A program made the translations under genes and the position numbers. DNA of 49,418 nucleotides from Bacteroidales bacterium (GTDB lineage: Bacteria > Bacteroidota > Bacteroidia > Bacteroidales > UBA932), in contig JAILNI010000029.1 of the NCBI GenBank assembly GCA_024691765.1, forward strand, positions 1 to 49,418, read 5' to 3'. The notes beneath the pieces were generated by a model. The model worked only from the letters and a program-made list of their open reading frames with translations, had not been told where the DNA came from and searched no databases. Below, in pieces: positions 26,376-34,827 of this stretch. Positions within the stretch are counted from its first letter, which is position 1, and each line of letters starts with the position of its first letter.

Positions 26376-27014
26376 TTATTTACGAAGTAAAGGACCTATA
26401 AAATTCACGGAATCGATAGCCACCACCGTGCTGTCGCGACCGGTGATGCCGTAGCTGTTGAAGGGGTTGTGCAGGATGGCGTTACGGGCGTGGTCGTCGC
26501 TGCGCATTCCGGTTCCCTGCATGTAACCGTCGGGGGAATAGAGCTGCACATAGCAGTCGGTGTATATCTCTTCGGCCGCCCTGTCCCAGTAGAGGGTGTC
26601 GGTTTCCATGGTCTCCTGCTTGAGCACATTGTGCACTATCACGTTCCCGAAAGCCTCCCATACCTCCTGTTTGGCGCCGTGCTTGCCCTTACCCATGATG
26701 TGGCGGGCGTTGTCGGCCACTATGACCGTTTCGAGCAGCCCTTCGCGGGTGTATCCGTAAAGCGAAACTCCCTTGGGAAAGCACTCGTAGGAGGAGGTGT
26801 CGTTCTCGTACCGCTCCATTACCGGGGCCTCCATCCTCGCGTCGAGCATCCCGTTCTTGCTCTGCACGGCGAACATGTCGTCCACTATCTGAACCGGGGT
26901 TTCGGCTATGTTGAGGGCGGCCGCCTGGCCGAGCTTCCCCTCGCAGGATAAAAACAGGACAGCAAGCGTCGAAACGCCTGCCATCCTTGTGAAAAACCGG
27001 GTAGTCCCTTTCAC
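26376..27014 (-). CDS. lptC: LPS export protein LptC-like lipoprotein
   Basis: A protein of 212 residues. LptC links the inner-membrane LptBFG transporter to the periplasmic bridge that carries lipopolysaccharide outward. The N-terminus has a signal with FLSC as a likely lipobox (Bacteroidota LptC is often a lipoprotein), followed by the beta-jellyroll: VQSKNGMLDARM, SYECFPKGVSLYGY, EVWEAFGNVIVHN, ETDTLYWDRAAEEIYTD, GTGMRSDDHARNAIL. The start is GTG at 27014; an ATG at 26984 is an alternative but would lose the basic n-region. It follows the TPR gene by 9 nt. Confidence 0.9.
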   Translation of the reverse strand: MKGTTRFFTRMAGVSTLAVLFLSCEGKLGQAAALNIAETPVQIVDDMFAVQSKNGMLDARMEAPVMERYENDTSSYECFPKGVSLYGYTREGLLETVIVADNARHIMGKGKHGAKQEVWEAFGNVIVHNVLKQETMETDTLYWDRAAEEIYTDCYVQLYSPDGYMQGTGMRSDDHARNAILHNPFNSYGITGRDSTVVAIDSVNFIGPLLRK

Positions 27015-27023
27015 CTCCGAAGC

Positions 27024-28346
27024 TTACTTCTGGGTGCGGACCGTCGTGGTTGCGGTCATGCCGCTGCAGTTGACGGTATAGGACTGGCCGTCGGTGAAGT
27101 TGTACATGAAGGCCTCGGCCGTCTGCGGGTAGTAGCGCGAGTACTGGGCTATCATGCGGTTGGCCTCGTCGGCGAGAGAAGCGTCGGCAGCCGCAGCCTT
27201 GCGCATATTGTCGACCGCCACCCAGAAGTGGGCGCGGGTCTGGATCTCGTCGCCTCCGCAACTCACCGTACCCCATATCTGGCCGATGAGGAAGTAGCAC
27301 TTGCCGGCGAGGCTCGGATCGAGATCGAGGGCCGCGCGGGCGGCGGAATTGGCCTTCGCGAAGCGGGCGTTCTTGAAGCAGAACGCAGCCAGTTCGTAGC
27401 TGTACTGGGCGTCGGTGAGGGCGTCGGATTCGTCGTATGCGATGGCCTCGTCGAGGTACTTGACGGCCTGCTCATAGTTGCCCTTCGCGGCGTTGAGCTT
27501 GTAGAGGAAGTAGGCCGAGTTGTAGCTGGGCTCGAGGTCGTACATCTTGGTGGCCGCACGCAGGTAGAGGTCGTTGTCCTGGCAGTCCTCGGTGATGGAG
27601 AGCATCTTCACGATGTTCTTCACGAGGTTGAGGTCGTCGGACGCTGCGTTGAAGCGGGGCTCGAAGAGGGCGATGAGGTCGCTGCAGCTCGCCACCTTGC
27701 TGCTGATGAACAGGGTCTCGAGGTCGGTGCGGACCTTCTGGTTCTGCTCGGCTTCGGCGCCGCTCTTCGGCTTGGCCTCGTCGAGCCAGCCAAGGTTGCG
27801 CTGGTAGCAGGAGATAACCTCCTCGGCGCCGAGCTTGCCGTTCTCGTAGAGGCTGATCGCCGACTGCAGGTCGAACAGGAACAGCGATGCCTTGGTAGCA
27901 CCCCTGTTGGCCTCGATTATGGCCGAGAGTTCGCTGTGCAGGCGAGCGGGGTTGTCCTTCACGTAGTTGGCGAGGTCCTGGCCCTTGTTGTTGCGGGTGG
28001 TTATGGCGTTCTTCGGCCATGCCTCGGCCCTCGCGTCGTGGATGGCCATGAGTGAGTCGATGAGGGCGGCCTTGTAGACCGGATCCTTCATGTTTTTGAT
28101 AATCAGCCTGCGCATGAGGGCGGTACCGTCGATGAGCATGGTCTGGTTGGCCGTGGGCGGACAAATCCTGTAAGCCTGACGCCAGTTGGGAAGGGCGTCG
28201 TCGTAGGCCTTCTGCTTGTAGTACTCCTTGTAGTAGGAGAGATACTTTATGCATTCGGCGCTGTCGGCTCCGTATTTACCCTGTGCGAAGAGGCTGCCCG
28301 AGAAGGCGAGCACGAAGGTCAAAACTGCAAATGTTAACTTTTTCAT
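27024..28346 (-). CDS. Periplasmic tetratricopeptide-repeat protein
   Basis: A protein of 440 residues with a clear signal peptide (ending LFAQ, about residue 22) and several TPR-like helical pairs (about 35-70, 255-345, 370-410). The C-terminus ends in a distinctive small beta region (DGQSYTVNCSGMTATTTVRTQK tail). It is conserved in position in Bacteroidota between an outer-membrane barrel gene and lptC, which suggests an envelope-assembly role; no biochemical function is known to me. It is 18 nt from the upstream barrel gene. Confidence 0.82.
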   Translation of the reverse strand: MKKLTFAVLTFVLAFSGSLFAQGKYGADSAECIKYLSYYKEYYKQKAYDDALPNWRQAYRICPPTANQTMLIDGTALMRRLIIKNMKDPVYKAALIDSLMAIHDARAEAWPKNAITTRNNKGQDLANYVKDNPARLHSELSAIIEANRGATKASLFLFDLQSAISLYENGKLGAEEVISCYQRNLGWLDEAKPKSGAEAEQNQKVRTDLETLFISSKVASCSDLIALFEPRFNAASDDLNLVKNIVKMLSITEDCQDNDLYLRAATKMYDLEPSYNSAYFLYKLNAAKGNYEQAVKYLDEAIAYDESDALTDAQYSYELAAFCFKNARFAKANSAARAALDLDPSLAGKCYFLIGQIWGTVSCGGDEIQTRAHFWVAVDNMRKAAAADASLADEANRMIAQYSRYYPQTAEAFMYNFTDGQSYTVNCSGMTATTTVRTQK

Positions 28347-28364
28347 GGCTATAATCTTTTTTCT

Positions 28365-29681
28365 TTAATCATACCTGGGCTGCTGGAACCATATGTCGAA
28401 CAGATTTACCCCGAAGGTGAATTTGAAGTAGTTCTCGCGGACCAGCCCGCCGCTGAAAGGTCCCCTCTGGCCGATTTCCGCCGAAATTGAAAGTCCGTTG
28501 TACCAGCGGAAGACGGGAAGGGTTGCGCCTATCGTAATTCCGGCGGTATTGACCGGCCTGCCGGCGACCGTATAGTAGGCGGTGTTGTAGAAGGCTCCGG
28601 CTCGGTACGCTATCCGCCTGTGATAATAGCGCACGTCGCTTATGTTGGGAACATACTCGAAGCCGAGCCTGTAACTTTCCCTAACCGAGTTTTCAAAGGA
28701 CTGCGGAGCGTTGCTCACTGCAAAGCCTTTTGCAGAATCCATACCAGAGGACCTCCAGTCGGAACGGATATAGTCGAACTCGGCCCTCATCTTGTTCTTG
28801 TAATTAACTGATATTCCGACACCTATCTCTCCGGCAAGGGAAACTCCGGAGTTGGCGCCGAGGGTATCGGCGTAGGATGAGGGAAGCACCATTTCCTGCA
28901 CGCTTCCGGCCGAAGAGAAGGTGCCGTTGTTGAAGCCGTGAAGATTGGTGCGGAGGGTATAGGTGGCGCCGGCGGCAAGCTTGAGGTCCTTGCCTATCGG
29001 CTGCTCGTACTGGGCTCCGAACTTGCCGGTGAATGCGTTCAGTATGAGCACATAGCTGTTCTTCGCCTCGTTGTAGCCCGAACTTGCGATGTCCTGTACG
29101 AAATTCCTGTCTATGCGGCCGAAGATGTAGTCGGCCTCGGCTCCGAGCGAGAAACGCTTTCCGAAGGCGTGGGAAACCCCGCCATAAACATTGTAGAGGC
29201 TGCCAAGTCCCGTATGAGTCTGGGTCACGACTCCGGCATCGGCATCGGCCTGGGAACTCTGGAAGGTATAACCCACGCTGCTGTATGGCTTGAGCCCGAG
29301 GTAGCCCGCCATCTTGTTCCAGATGGGGAAGGTGATGGCGAAGCCGCCTATGTTGGTGGTGTTGTTCGCCGAATGGCGGGTCACTCCCCCGTAGGTCTGG
29401 CTGAATATCGTGTTGGTGTTGTACAGCGAGAAGTCTATCATAAGGGCCAGGGAGTCGCGCACCGACACCGCAGCCGGGTTGATGGTATTGAAGTAACGGT
29501 TGTTGCGGCTGGCTATTCCCGTTCCCGCCATACCGGCGGTATATGCGGAAGGCGAGTCGGCAAGATTCCCGATTCCAAAGACTGAATAGGGGGAATACGA
29601 GGCATACTCCCCGCTCTGGGCAAAGGCGCCGGATACGGAGAGCAGCAGGGCCGCTATAACGCTATACGTTCTTCTCAACAT
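28365..29681 (-). CDS. Outer-membrane beta-barrel protein (FadL-like)
   Basis: A protein of 438 residues with a signal peptide (ending GAFAQ, about residue 22) and then regularly spaced amphipathic beta strands across its length, with features like FadL-type barrels (SPYSVFGIGNL, AGMAGTGIASR near the N-terminus). The last strand is FTFGVNLFDIW. Ligand unknown. Its 5' end overlaps the coaX 3' end by 20 nt, and it is followed by the TPR gene, so coaX, barrel and TPR appear co-transcribed. Confidence 0.8.
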   Translation of the reverse strand: MLRRTYSVIAALLLSVSGAFAQSGEYASYSPYSVFGIGNLADSPSAYTAGMAGTGIASRNNRYFNTINPAAVSVRDSLALMIDFSLYNTNTIFSQTYGGVTRHSANNTTNIGGFAITFPIWNKMAGYLGLKPYSSVGYTFQSSQADADAGVVTQTHTGLGSLYNVYGGVSHAFGKRFSLGAEADYIFGRIDRNFVQDIASSGYNEAKNSYVLILNAFTGKFGAQYEQPIGKDLKLAAGATYTLRTNLHGFNNGTFSSAGSVQEMVLPSSYADTLGANSGVSLAGEIGVGISVNYKNKMRAEFDYIRSDWRSSGMDSAKGFAVSNAPQSFENSVRESYRLGFEYVPNISDVRYYHRRIAYRAGAFYNTAYYTVAGRPVNTAGITIGATLPVFRWYNGLSISAEIGQRGPFSGGLVRENYFKFTFGVNLFDIWFQQPRYD

Positions 29682-30387
29682 AATCGTCTGTCATGATGGC
29701 CAGGCCTGCAAGCACCAGGTTTCCCATAACGAAAAGCGAGTACTTCATGCGCTTGGCGAAATATATGGCGTCGCCCCCCGTGAACACTATCACGTTACCG
29801 GGCAGCTGACGCACGTATCCCTCGATTTCAAACATTATGCCCGAAATCACCCCGGACTCTATGGAACTCTCAAGCGAAGTGCCCTCCTGGGGGAAGCGGA
29901 CGGGGGTGTTCACCATGGGCAGGGCCTTGGCGTAACGGTTGAGACTCTTGAAGCGGGTGCGGCAGCCGGGGGAGATGTTGCCCCCGCGGTAACCGCCGTC
30001 GGCGTCCACCAGATCGATGGTCAGCGTGGTTCCGAAATCGAAGACGGTGCAGGGTTTGCCCTTGAAGAGGTGCCTTACGGCCATTATAGAGCAGGCCCTG
30101 TCGTAGCTCAGGTATTCCGGAATTCCGTAGCGCTGGAGATAGTCGGGATGGTTGCTGTCGAGCAGCATCAGATGGCTGCATTCAGAGCGCAGCGTAGCCT
30201 CTTCCTCCGGGGTTATGGGCCTTGCGGACACCACCGCCATCACCTCCGGCTTTTCCTTCTCCGTGATGGAAAGGATGAAGTCGATGGTCTTCTCGCCCTG
30301 GTAGCGGAAAGTCTTGCCGAGGGTCTTTCCTTCGGTCCAGGCCGCCTTGAGTGCGGTGTTGCCTATTTCGATGACAAGGTTTGCCAT
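29662..30387 (-). CDS. coaX: Type III pantothenate kinase
   Basis: This enzyme phosphorylates pantothenate, the first step of coenzyme A synthesis, and belongs to the acetate/sugar kinase fold. The 241 residues show the N-terminal phosphate motif IEIGNTALK, where the usual Asp is Glu (residue 7), then DYLQRYGIPEYLSYDRA, the GTTLTIDLVD core, GGNISPG and VFTGGDA. The start is fixed by a promoter box 6 nt upstream. It begins the block coaX, barrel, TPR, lptC, ppiD, ychF. Confidence 0.94.
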   Translation of the reverse strand: MANLVIEIGNTALKAAWTEGKTLGKTFRYQGEKTIDFILSITEKEKPEVMAVVSARPITPEEEATLRSECSHLMLLDSNHPDYLQRYGIPEYLSYDRACSIMAVRHLFKGKPCTVFDFGTTLTIDLVDADGGYRGGNISPGCRTRFKSLNRYAKALPMVNTPVRFPQEGTSLESSIESGVISGIMFEIEGYVRQLPGNVIVFTGGDAIYFAKRMKYSLFVMGNLVLAGLAIMTDDYVEKNV

Positions 30388-30393
30388 AGCTCA

Positions 30394-30424
30394 CAAAGGT
30401 AGTCAATTATTTCAACTTACCCAA
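30394..30424 (-). promoter_or_regulatory. coaX: Bacteroidota promoter (-33 TTGG, -7 TACCTTTG) for coaX
   Basis: On the minus strand TACCTTTG (30394-30401) lies 6 nt before the coaX ATG. A TTG-containing element (30421-30424) sits 19 nt further upstream, inside the mfd 3' end. coaX can therefore be transcribed independently of mfd, probably as a leaderless mRNA. Confidence 0.6.
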
Positions 30425-33400
30425 GAGGGTAAGGGCTTTTTGCAGGGAGTCCACTCCTCGGGCAACCAGTTTGAGCCTTCCTTCCACCTGTTTGAGTTCG
30501 AAGGGAAGGGCTGTTTTTCGCATCACGTCAGCAAAGACGTCGGAGTTGTAGTAGGCCGACATGGCGTTGCCCACAAAGAAGCAGATTAGCATCCCGTTCT
30601 TGACTATTATCTTCTCGAAGCCGAGGGAGGCCCCGAGGTTGCGTATCTTCACCACACAGAAGAGGTTTTCGAGCTCCTCCGGAAGGGCTCCGAAACGGTC
30701 GGAGACGACAGAGGCGTAGCGGTCGATTTCCTTGCTTGTCGACAGCGAGTCGAGATGCTTGTAAATCCTTATCTTCTCGGCTGTTACGTCTATGTAGCTG
30801 TCGGGGATGAGGGCCGGCTGGTCGGTCTCTATCGTGCACTCGTCCACGTACACGCTGCGGCGTCCGCGGGCCGTCTCCAAACCGGTCTCCAGACCCAACT
30901 CTTCCATAGCCTCCTCAAGTACCTTCTGGTAGGTCTCGTAACCCATCTCCATTATGAATCCGCTCTGCTCCGCGCCCAGCAGGTTGCCGGCTCCGCGTAT
31001 GTCCAGATCCTGCATTGCGATGTTGAAGCCGCTGCCGAGGTCGCTGAATTCCTCTATGGCCCTTAGGCGCCGGCGTGAATCTTCCGTTATGCTCACAAGG
31101 GGCGGCACTATCAGGTAGCAGAAAGCCTTGCGGTTGCTCCGGCCAACACGTCCGCGCAGTTGGTGAAGGTCGCTCAGGCCTATGTTCTGCGCCTGGTTGA
31201 TTATTATGGTATTGGCGTTGGGTATGTCGAGTCCGTTCTCTATGATGGTCGTACAGAGCAACACGTCGTACTCCCCGCGGATGAAATCGAGTATGCGGTT
31301 CTCCAGGTCCTCCGCCTTCATCTGCCCGTGGGCTATGCAGATTCGGGTGTCGGGCAGCAGGCGGTGGAGTATCTCGTAAATCGACTGCAGTTCCTCAACC
31401 TTGTTGTGAAGGAAGAACACCTGGCCGCCTCGGTTGAGTTCGTAGTTGATTATCCCTCGTATCTCCTTTTCGTCGAAGAGGATGATTTCGGTCTGTATGG
31501 GGATGCGGTTGGGCGGGGCGGTCTGTATGATGGAGAGGTCGCGCGCGCCCAGCAGGCTGAACTGCAGGGTCCTCGGTATAGGAGTGGCGGTGAGGGTGAG
31601 GGTGTCGACTCCCGCCTTCAGCTGGCGCAGCTTTTCCTTGGCGCTCACACCGAACTTCTGCTCTTCGTCGATAATCAGAAGGCCCAGGTCTTTGAAGTTG
31701 AAGCCCGCACCTAGCAGTTTATGGGTACCGATGATGATGTCTATCTGCCCCTTTGCCAGCCTCTCCTTGATTTCGGAAATCTGTTTCGCCGTCCTGAGGC
31801 GGCTGACGAACTCCACGTTGCAGGGGAAACCCTTGAGCCTTTCGGTAAAGGTGTTGTAATGCTGCAGGGCAAGTATGGTCGTGGGCACCAGCACCGCCAC
31901 CTGCTTGTTGTCGGAAACGGCCTTGAAGGCCGCCCTGATGGCTATTTCCGTCTTTCCGAAACCAACGTCACCGCAGATCAGGCGGTCCATGGGGTGCGCC
32001 TCTTCCATGTCGCGCTTGACGGCCGCGGTAGCGCTCTCCTGGTCGGGCGTATCCTCATACATGAAGGACGATTCCAACTCTTCCTGCATGTAGGTGTCTC
32101 CCGAGAAGGCGAAACCCTTTTCGGCCTTGCGGCGGGCGTAGAGTTGGATGAGGTCCTTGGCTATGTCCTTTATCTTGCGTTTGGCGCTGCTCTTGAGGTT
32201 CTCCCAGGCCTTGCCGCCGAGTTTGCCTATCTTCGGAGGTATTCCGTCGGAAGAACGGAAGCGGGAGATTTTGTTGAGGTTGTGCACGCTCACGAACACC
32301 ACGTCGCCGTCGCGGTAAACCAACTTCACCACCTCCCTGGCCCTGCCGCGGTCGTCCACCATCTTCACGAGGCCTCCGAAGGTGCCTACTCCGTGGTCGA
32401 TATGTACCACATAATCACCTATATTGAAGGAGTTTAGGTCGTTGAGGGTCAGCTGCTCCGTCTTTTCGACGCTGCGCCTGAGGGCAACTCTGTGGAAACG
32501 GTCGAAAATCTCATGGTCGGTGTAGCAGCATATCTTTGCTTCCGCGTCGATGAATCCGGAGTGGATGTTCTTTCCCTGTACAAGTTCCGGCAGGGGCCCG
32601 CCTCCTTCTGAAAGTATGCTGCGGAGCCTCTCGGCCTGCGTCTGCTTCTCCACGAAGATGTAAACCTTGTAACCGTTTTCAGTTTTTGACGCTATGTCGG
32701 CCGAAAGAAGTTCGAAGTTCTTGTTGAAGGTTGGCTGGGGGGAGACGGAGAACTGTACAGGGTCGGCGGTATCCTTCTTTTCGAGGGGAACGTCCGTGAA
32801 GATTCTGCGGAAGCGGCCAAATTCCGCAAAGAAAGGCTTTTCCCTGTAGATGTCGGACGAATCCAGCCAGACCAGCGTTTCCTTCGGCAGTATCTCCAGA
32901 ATGCTGCGGCCGTCGTCAGCGTCTTCAGAAAGAAGCGAAGACACTATCTCCGCCTTATCGGACGAAGACTTGGATATCTGGGTATTGGGGTCGAATATGC
33001 GTATGTCTTCTATCTCGTCTCCCCAGAAGGAAAGGCGGAAAGGCTCGTTCGAGGCGTAGGAAAAAACGTCGATAAGCGAACCGCGGACGGCAAACTGCCC
33101 CGGCGCACCTACGAAATCCACCCTCTCGAAGCCGGCTGTGCCGAGAGAGGCTATGACGCTATCAAAACGGACGGTCTGCCCTTTCTTCAGGGTGAGTACC
33201 GCCCCCTTCATGTTCTTTTCCGAAGGCATCCTTTCTTCAAGGGCTTCCGGATAGGTGACTATAAATGTCTTTTCTCCCCTGTTTGAAAGTATCCTTTCGA
33301 GGGCCGCGGTGCGCTGGACTCCGAGGGTGCTCTTGTAATTGCTCCTCTCTACGCCTTTTCCCGACTCGGGGAGGTAGAAAACTATGTCGCCTTCCACTAT

Positions 33401-33628
33401 GTTGTAGAGGTCGGCGCAGCAGTATTCGGCGCTCTCGCGGTCGGGGAGTATGATCAGTTGTAAACCATTTCCGGCTACCCTGGCCGCAGCAAACCATCTG
33501 GCGGACAGAAACAGCCCCCGGCAGAATATTTCGCTTTCACGGGATATTCTGTCGGCAAGGGTCGCAACGGAATTGGTTGAAAACCTGTTGATAACCCTGT
33601 TTATATCAGTGTTCATTTCTGGACTCAT
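30407..33628 (-). CDS. mfd: Transcription-repair coupling factor
   Basis: An ATP-dependent translocase that removes stalled RNA polymerase at DNA damage and recruits UvrA. Domains in order: an N-terminal UvrB-like module (about 30-330), the RNA polymerase interaction domain (NIGDYVVHIDHGVGTF, about 400), a RecG-like helicase pair with Walker A GDVGFGKTE (about 550), DEEQ (about 655), TATPIPRT and the TRG segment QLRGRVGRS, and the C-terminal TRCF domain. A TTG at 33661 would add 11 residues; the ATG at 33628 (1073 residues) or 33616 is more likely. It is divergent from ruvB. Confidence 0.95.
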   Translation of the reverse strand: MSPEMNTDINRVINRFSTNSVATLADRISRESEIFCRGLFLSARWFAAARVAGNGLQLIILPDRESAEYCCADLYNIVEGDIVFYLPESGKGVERSNYKSTLGVQRTAALERILSNRGEKTFIVTYPEALEERMPSEKNMKGAVLTLKKGQTVRFDSVIASLGTAGFERVDFVGAPGQFAVRGSLIDVFSYASNEPFRLSFWGDEIEDIRIFDPNTQISKSSSDKAEIVSSLLSEDADDGRSILEILPKETLVWLDSSDIYREKPFFAEFGRFRRIFTDVPLEKKDTADPVQFSVSPQPTFNKNFELLSADIASKTENGYKVYIFVEKQTQAERLRSILSEGGGPLPELVQGKNIHSGFIDAEAKICCYTDHEIFDRFHRVALRRSVEKTEQLTLNDLNSFNIGDYVVHIDHGVGTFGGLVKMVDDRGRAREVVKLVYRDGDVVFVSVHNLNKISRFRSSDGIPPKIGKLGGKAWENLKSSAKRKIKDIAKDLIQLYARRKAEKGFAFSGDTYMQEELESSFMYEDTPDQESATAAVKRDMEEAHPMDRLICGDVGFGKTEIAIRAAFKAVSDNKQVAVLVPTTILALQHYNTFTERLKGFPCNVEFVSRLRTAKQISEIKERLAKGQIDIIIGTHKLLGAGFNFKDLGLLIIDEEQKFGVSAKEKLRQLKAGVDTLTLTATPIPRTLQFSLLGARDLSIIQTAPPNRIPIQTEIILFDEKEIRGIINYELNRGGQVFFLHNKVEELQSIYEILHRLLPDTRICIAHGQMKAEDLENRILDFIRGEYDVLLCTTIIENGLDIPNANTIIINQAQNIGLSDLHQLRGRVGRSNRKAFCYLIVPPLVSITEDSRRRLRAIEEFSDLGSGFNIAMQDLDIRGAGNLLGAEQSGFIMEMGYETYQKVLEEAMEELGLETGLETARGRRSVYVDECTIETDQPALIPDSYIDVTAEKIRIYKHLDSLSTSKEIDRYASVVSDRFGALPEELENLFCVVKIRNLGASLGFEKIIVKNGMLICFFVGNAMSAYYNSDVFADVMRKTALPFELKQVEGRLKLVARGVDSLQKALTLLGKLK

Positions 33629-33752
33629 GCTCGGGTACACCGGAAATAAACTCTTTTTCAACGTTTTTTATAACAAACGTCGGTTATAGTATTAATTTGA
33701 TACTTAAATGGTTGAATAGGTTATCAACATTTCAACCGCAATATCAAAATCA

Positions 33753-33780
33753 TTTATTTCAAATAAAAAAGTTATATTTG
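33753..33780 (+). promoter_or_regulatory. ruvB: ruvB promoter -7 box with an adjoining 7-bp inverted repeat
   Basis: TATATTTG (33773-33780) fits TAnnTTTG and lies 27 nt before the ruvB ATG. Immediately upstream, 33753-33767 reads TTTATTT-c-AAATAAA, a perfect 7-1-7 inverted repeat that would sit between the -33 and -7 positions and could be an operator. The remaining mfd/ruvB gap (from 33662) is AT-rich with nothing else recognisable. Confidence 0.45.
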
Positions 33781-33807
33781 TATTTGATAAGTTGAAACCC
33801 CGCGGAA

Positions 33808-34824
33808 ATGGCAGAATTCGACCCCAGAAATACAACTGACGGCAAAGATAAGGAATTGGACGGAATTATCCGCCCGCAGGAGTTGGAAGATTTTACCGGA
33901 CAGAGGGAGATAGTCCAGAATCTGCGCGTTTACATCCAGGCCGCAAAGATGCGCGGCGAAACTCTCGACCATACCCTCTTCCACGGCCCCCCGGGTCTGG
34001 GTAAGACTACCCTCGCACATATAATAGCCAACGAGATGGGGGTGGATATGAAGATTTCGTCGGGTCCGGTTCTCGACCGTCCGGGGGATCTGGCGGGCCT
34101 TCTGATTTCCCTCAAGGAAGGGGATGTACTCTTTATCGATGAGATTCACCGCCTGTCGCCCGAAGTGGAGGAATACCTCTATTCGGCAATGGAGGACTTT
34201 GTAATAGATATAATGATAGACAAAGGCCCGGGTGCAAGGTCGGTGCGTATCGACGTGGCTCCATTCACCCTTGTGGGGGCGACAACCCGCAAAGGCTTGC
34301 TTACGGCTCCGCTGCGCGCCCGCTTTGGAATAGACTGCGCGCTTGAGTATTACGACGCCTCCGATCTCGAGAGGATAGTTCACCGATCCGCCGGAATTCT
34401 GAATATCCCCATAGAAGACGAAGCTGCTACCGAGATAGCCCTGCGCTCCCGCGGCACCCCGCGTATAGCCAACAGTCTCCTGCGTCGCGTGCGAGACTTC
34501 GCCCAGGTGATGGGAAGCGGCACCATCGACCTGAAGATTACCCGCTACGCCCTGGACAAACTGCACATCGACGTTCGCGGCCTCGATTCCATAGACAACA
34601 GGATACTGGATACTATTATTGGAAAGTTCAAGGGAGGTCCTGTGGGGGCGAATACCATAGCTACCGCCATAGGCGAAGACCAGGGTACGTTCGAGGAGGT
34701 GTACGAACCCTTCCTTATTAAAGAAGGGTATATACTCCGCACCCAGAGAGGCCGCATTGCGACGGACAAGGCCTATGAGCATCTGGGAATAATAAAGCCC
34801 AAGGAAGAAAATTCACTGTTTTAA
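33808..34824 (+). CDS. ruvB: Holliday junction branch migration helicase subunit RuvB
   Basis: A hexameric AAA+ motor that, with RuvA, drives branch migration at Holliday junctions. The 338 residues match the family. Seen are Walker [10 protein letters not shown], Walker B FIDEIHRL, sensor 1 GATTRKG, the arginine-finger region APLRARFG and a C-terminal winged helix with RTQRGRIAT. RuvA is encoded separately about 8 kb away. The stop is only 3 nt from the frdA start, where a cytochrome b gene would be expected. Confidence 0.97.
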   Translation: MAEFDPRNTTDGKDKELDGIIRPQELEDFTGQREIVQNLRVYIQAAKMRGETLDHTLFHGPPGLGKTTLAHIIANEMGVDMKISSGPVLDRPGDLAGLLISLKEGDVLFIDEIHRLSPEVEEYLYSAMEDFVIDIMIDKGPGARSVRIDVAPFTLVGATTRKGLLTAPLRARFGIDCALEYYDASDLERIVHRSAGILNIPIEDEAATEIALRSRGTPRIANSLLRRVRDFAQVMGSGTIDLKITRYALDKLHIDVRGLDSIDNRILDTIIGKFKGGPVGANTIATAIGEDQGTFEEVYEPFLIKEGYILRTQRGRIATDKAYEHLGIIKPKEENSLF

Positions 34825-34827
34825 GAT

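Noticed and set aside
33587..33728. DnaA-box-like TTATCAACA copies (one on each strand near the mfd/ruvB gap) and TTATCAAC near 41910 and 42144
   Set aside because: Each differs from the TTATCCACA consensus, they are dispersed, and no dnaA or AT-rich unwinding region accompanies them. Not enough for an origin call.
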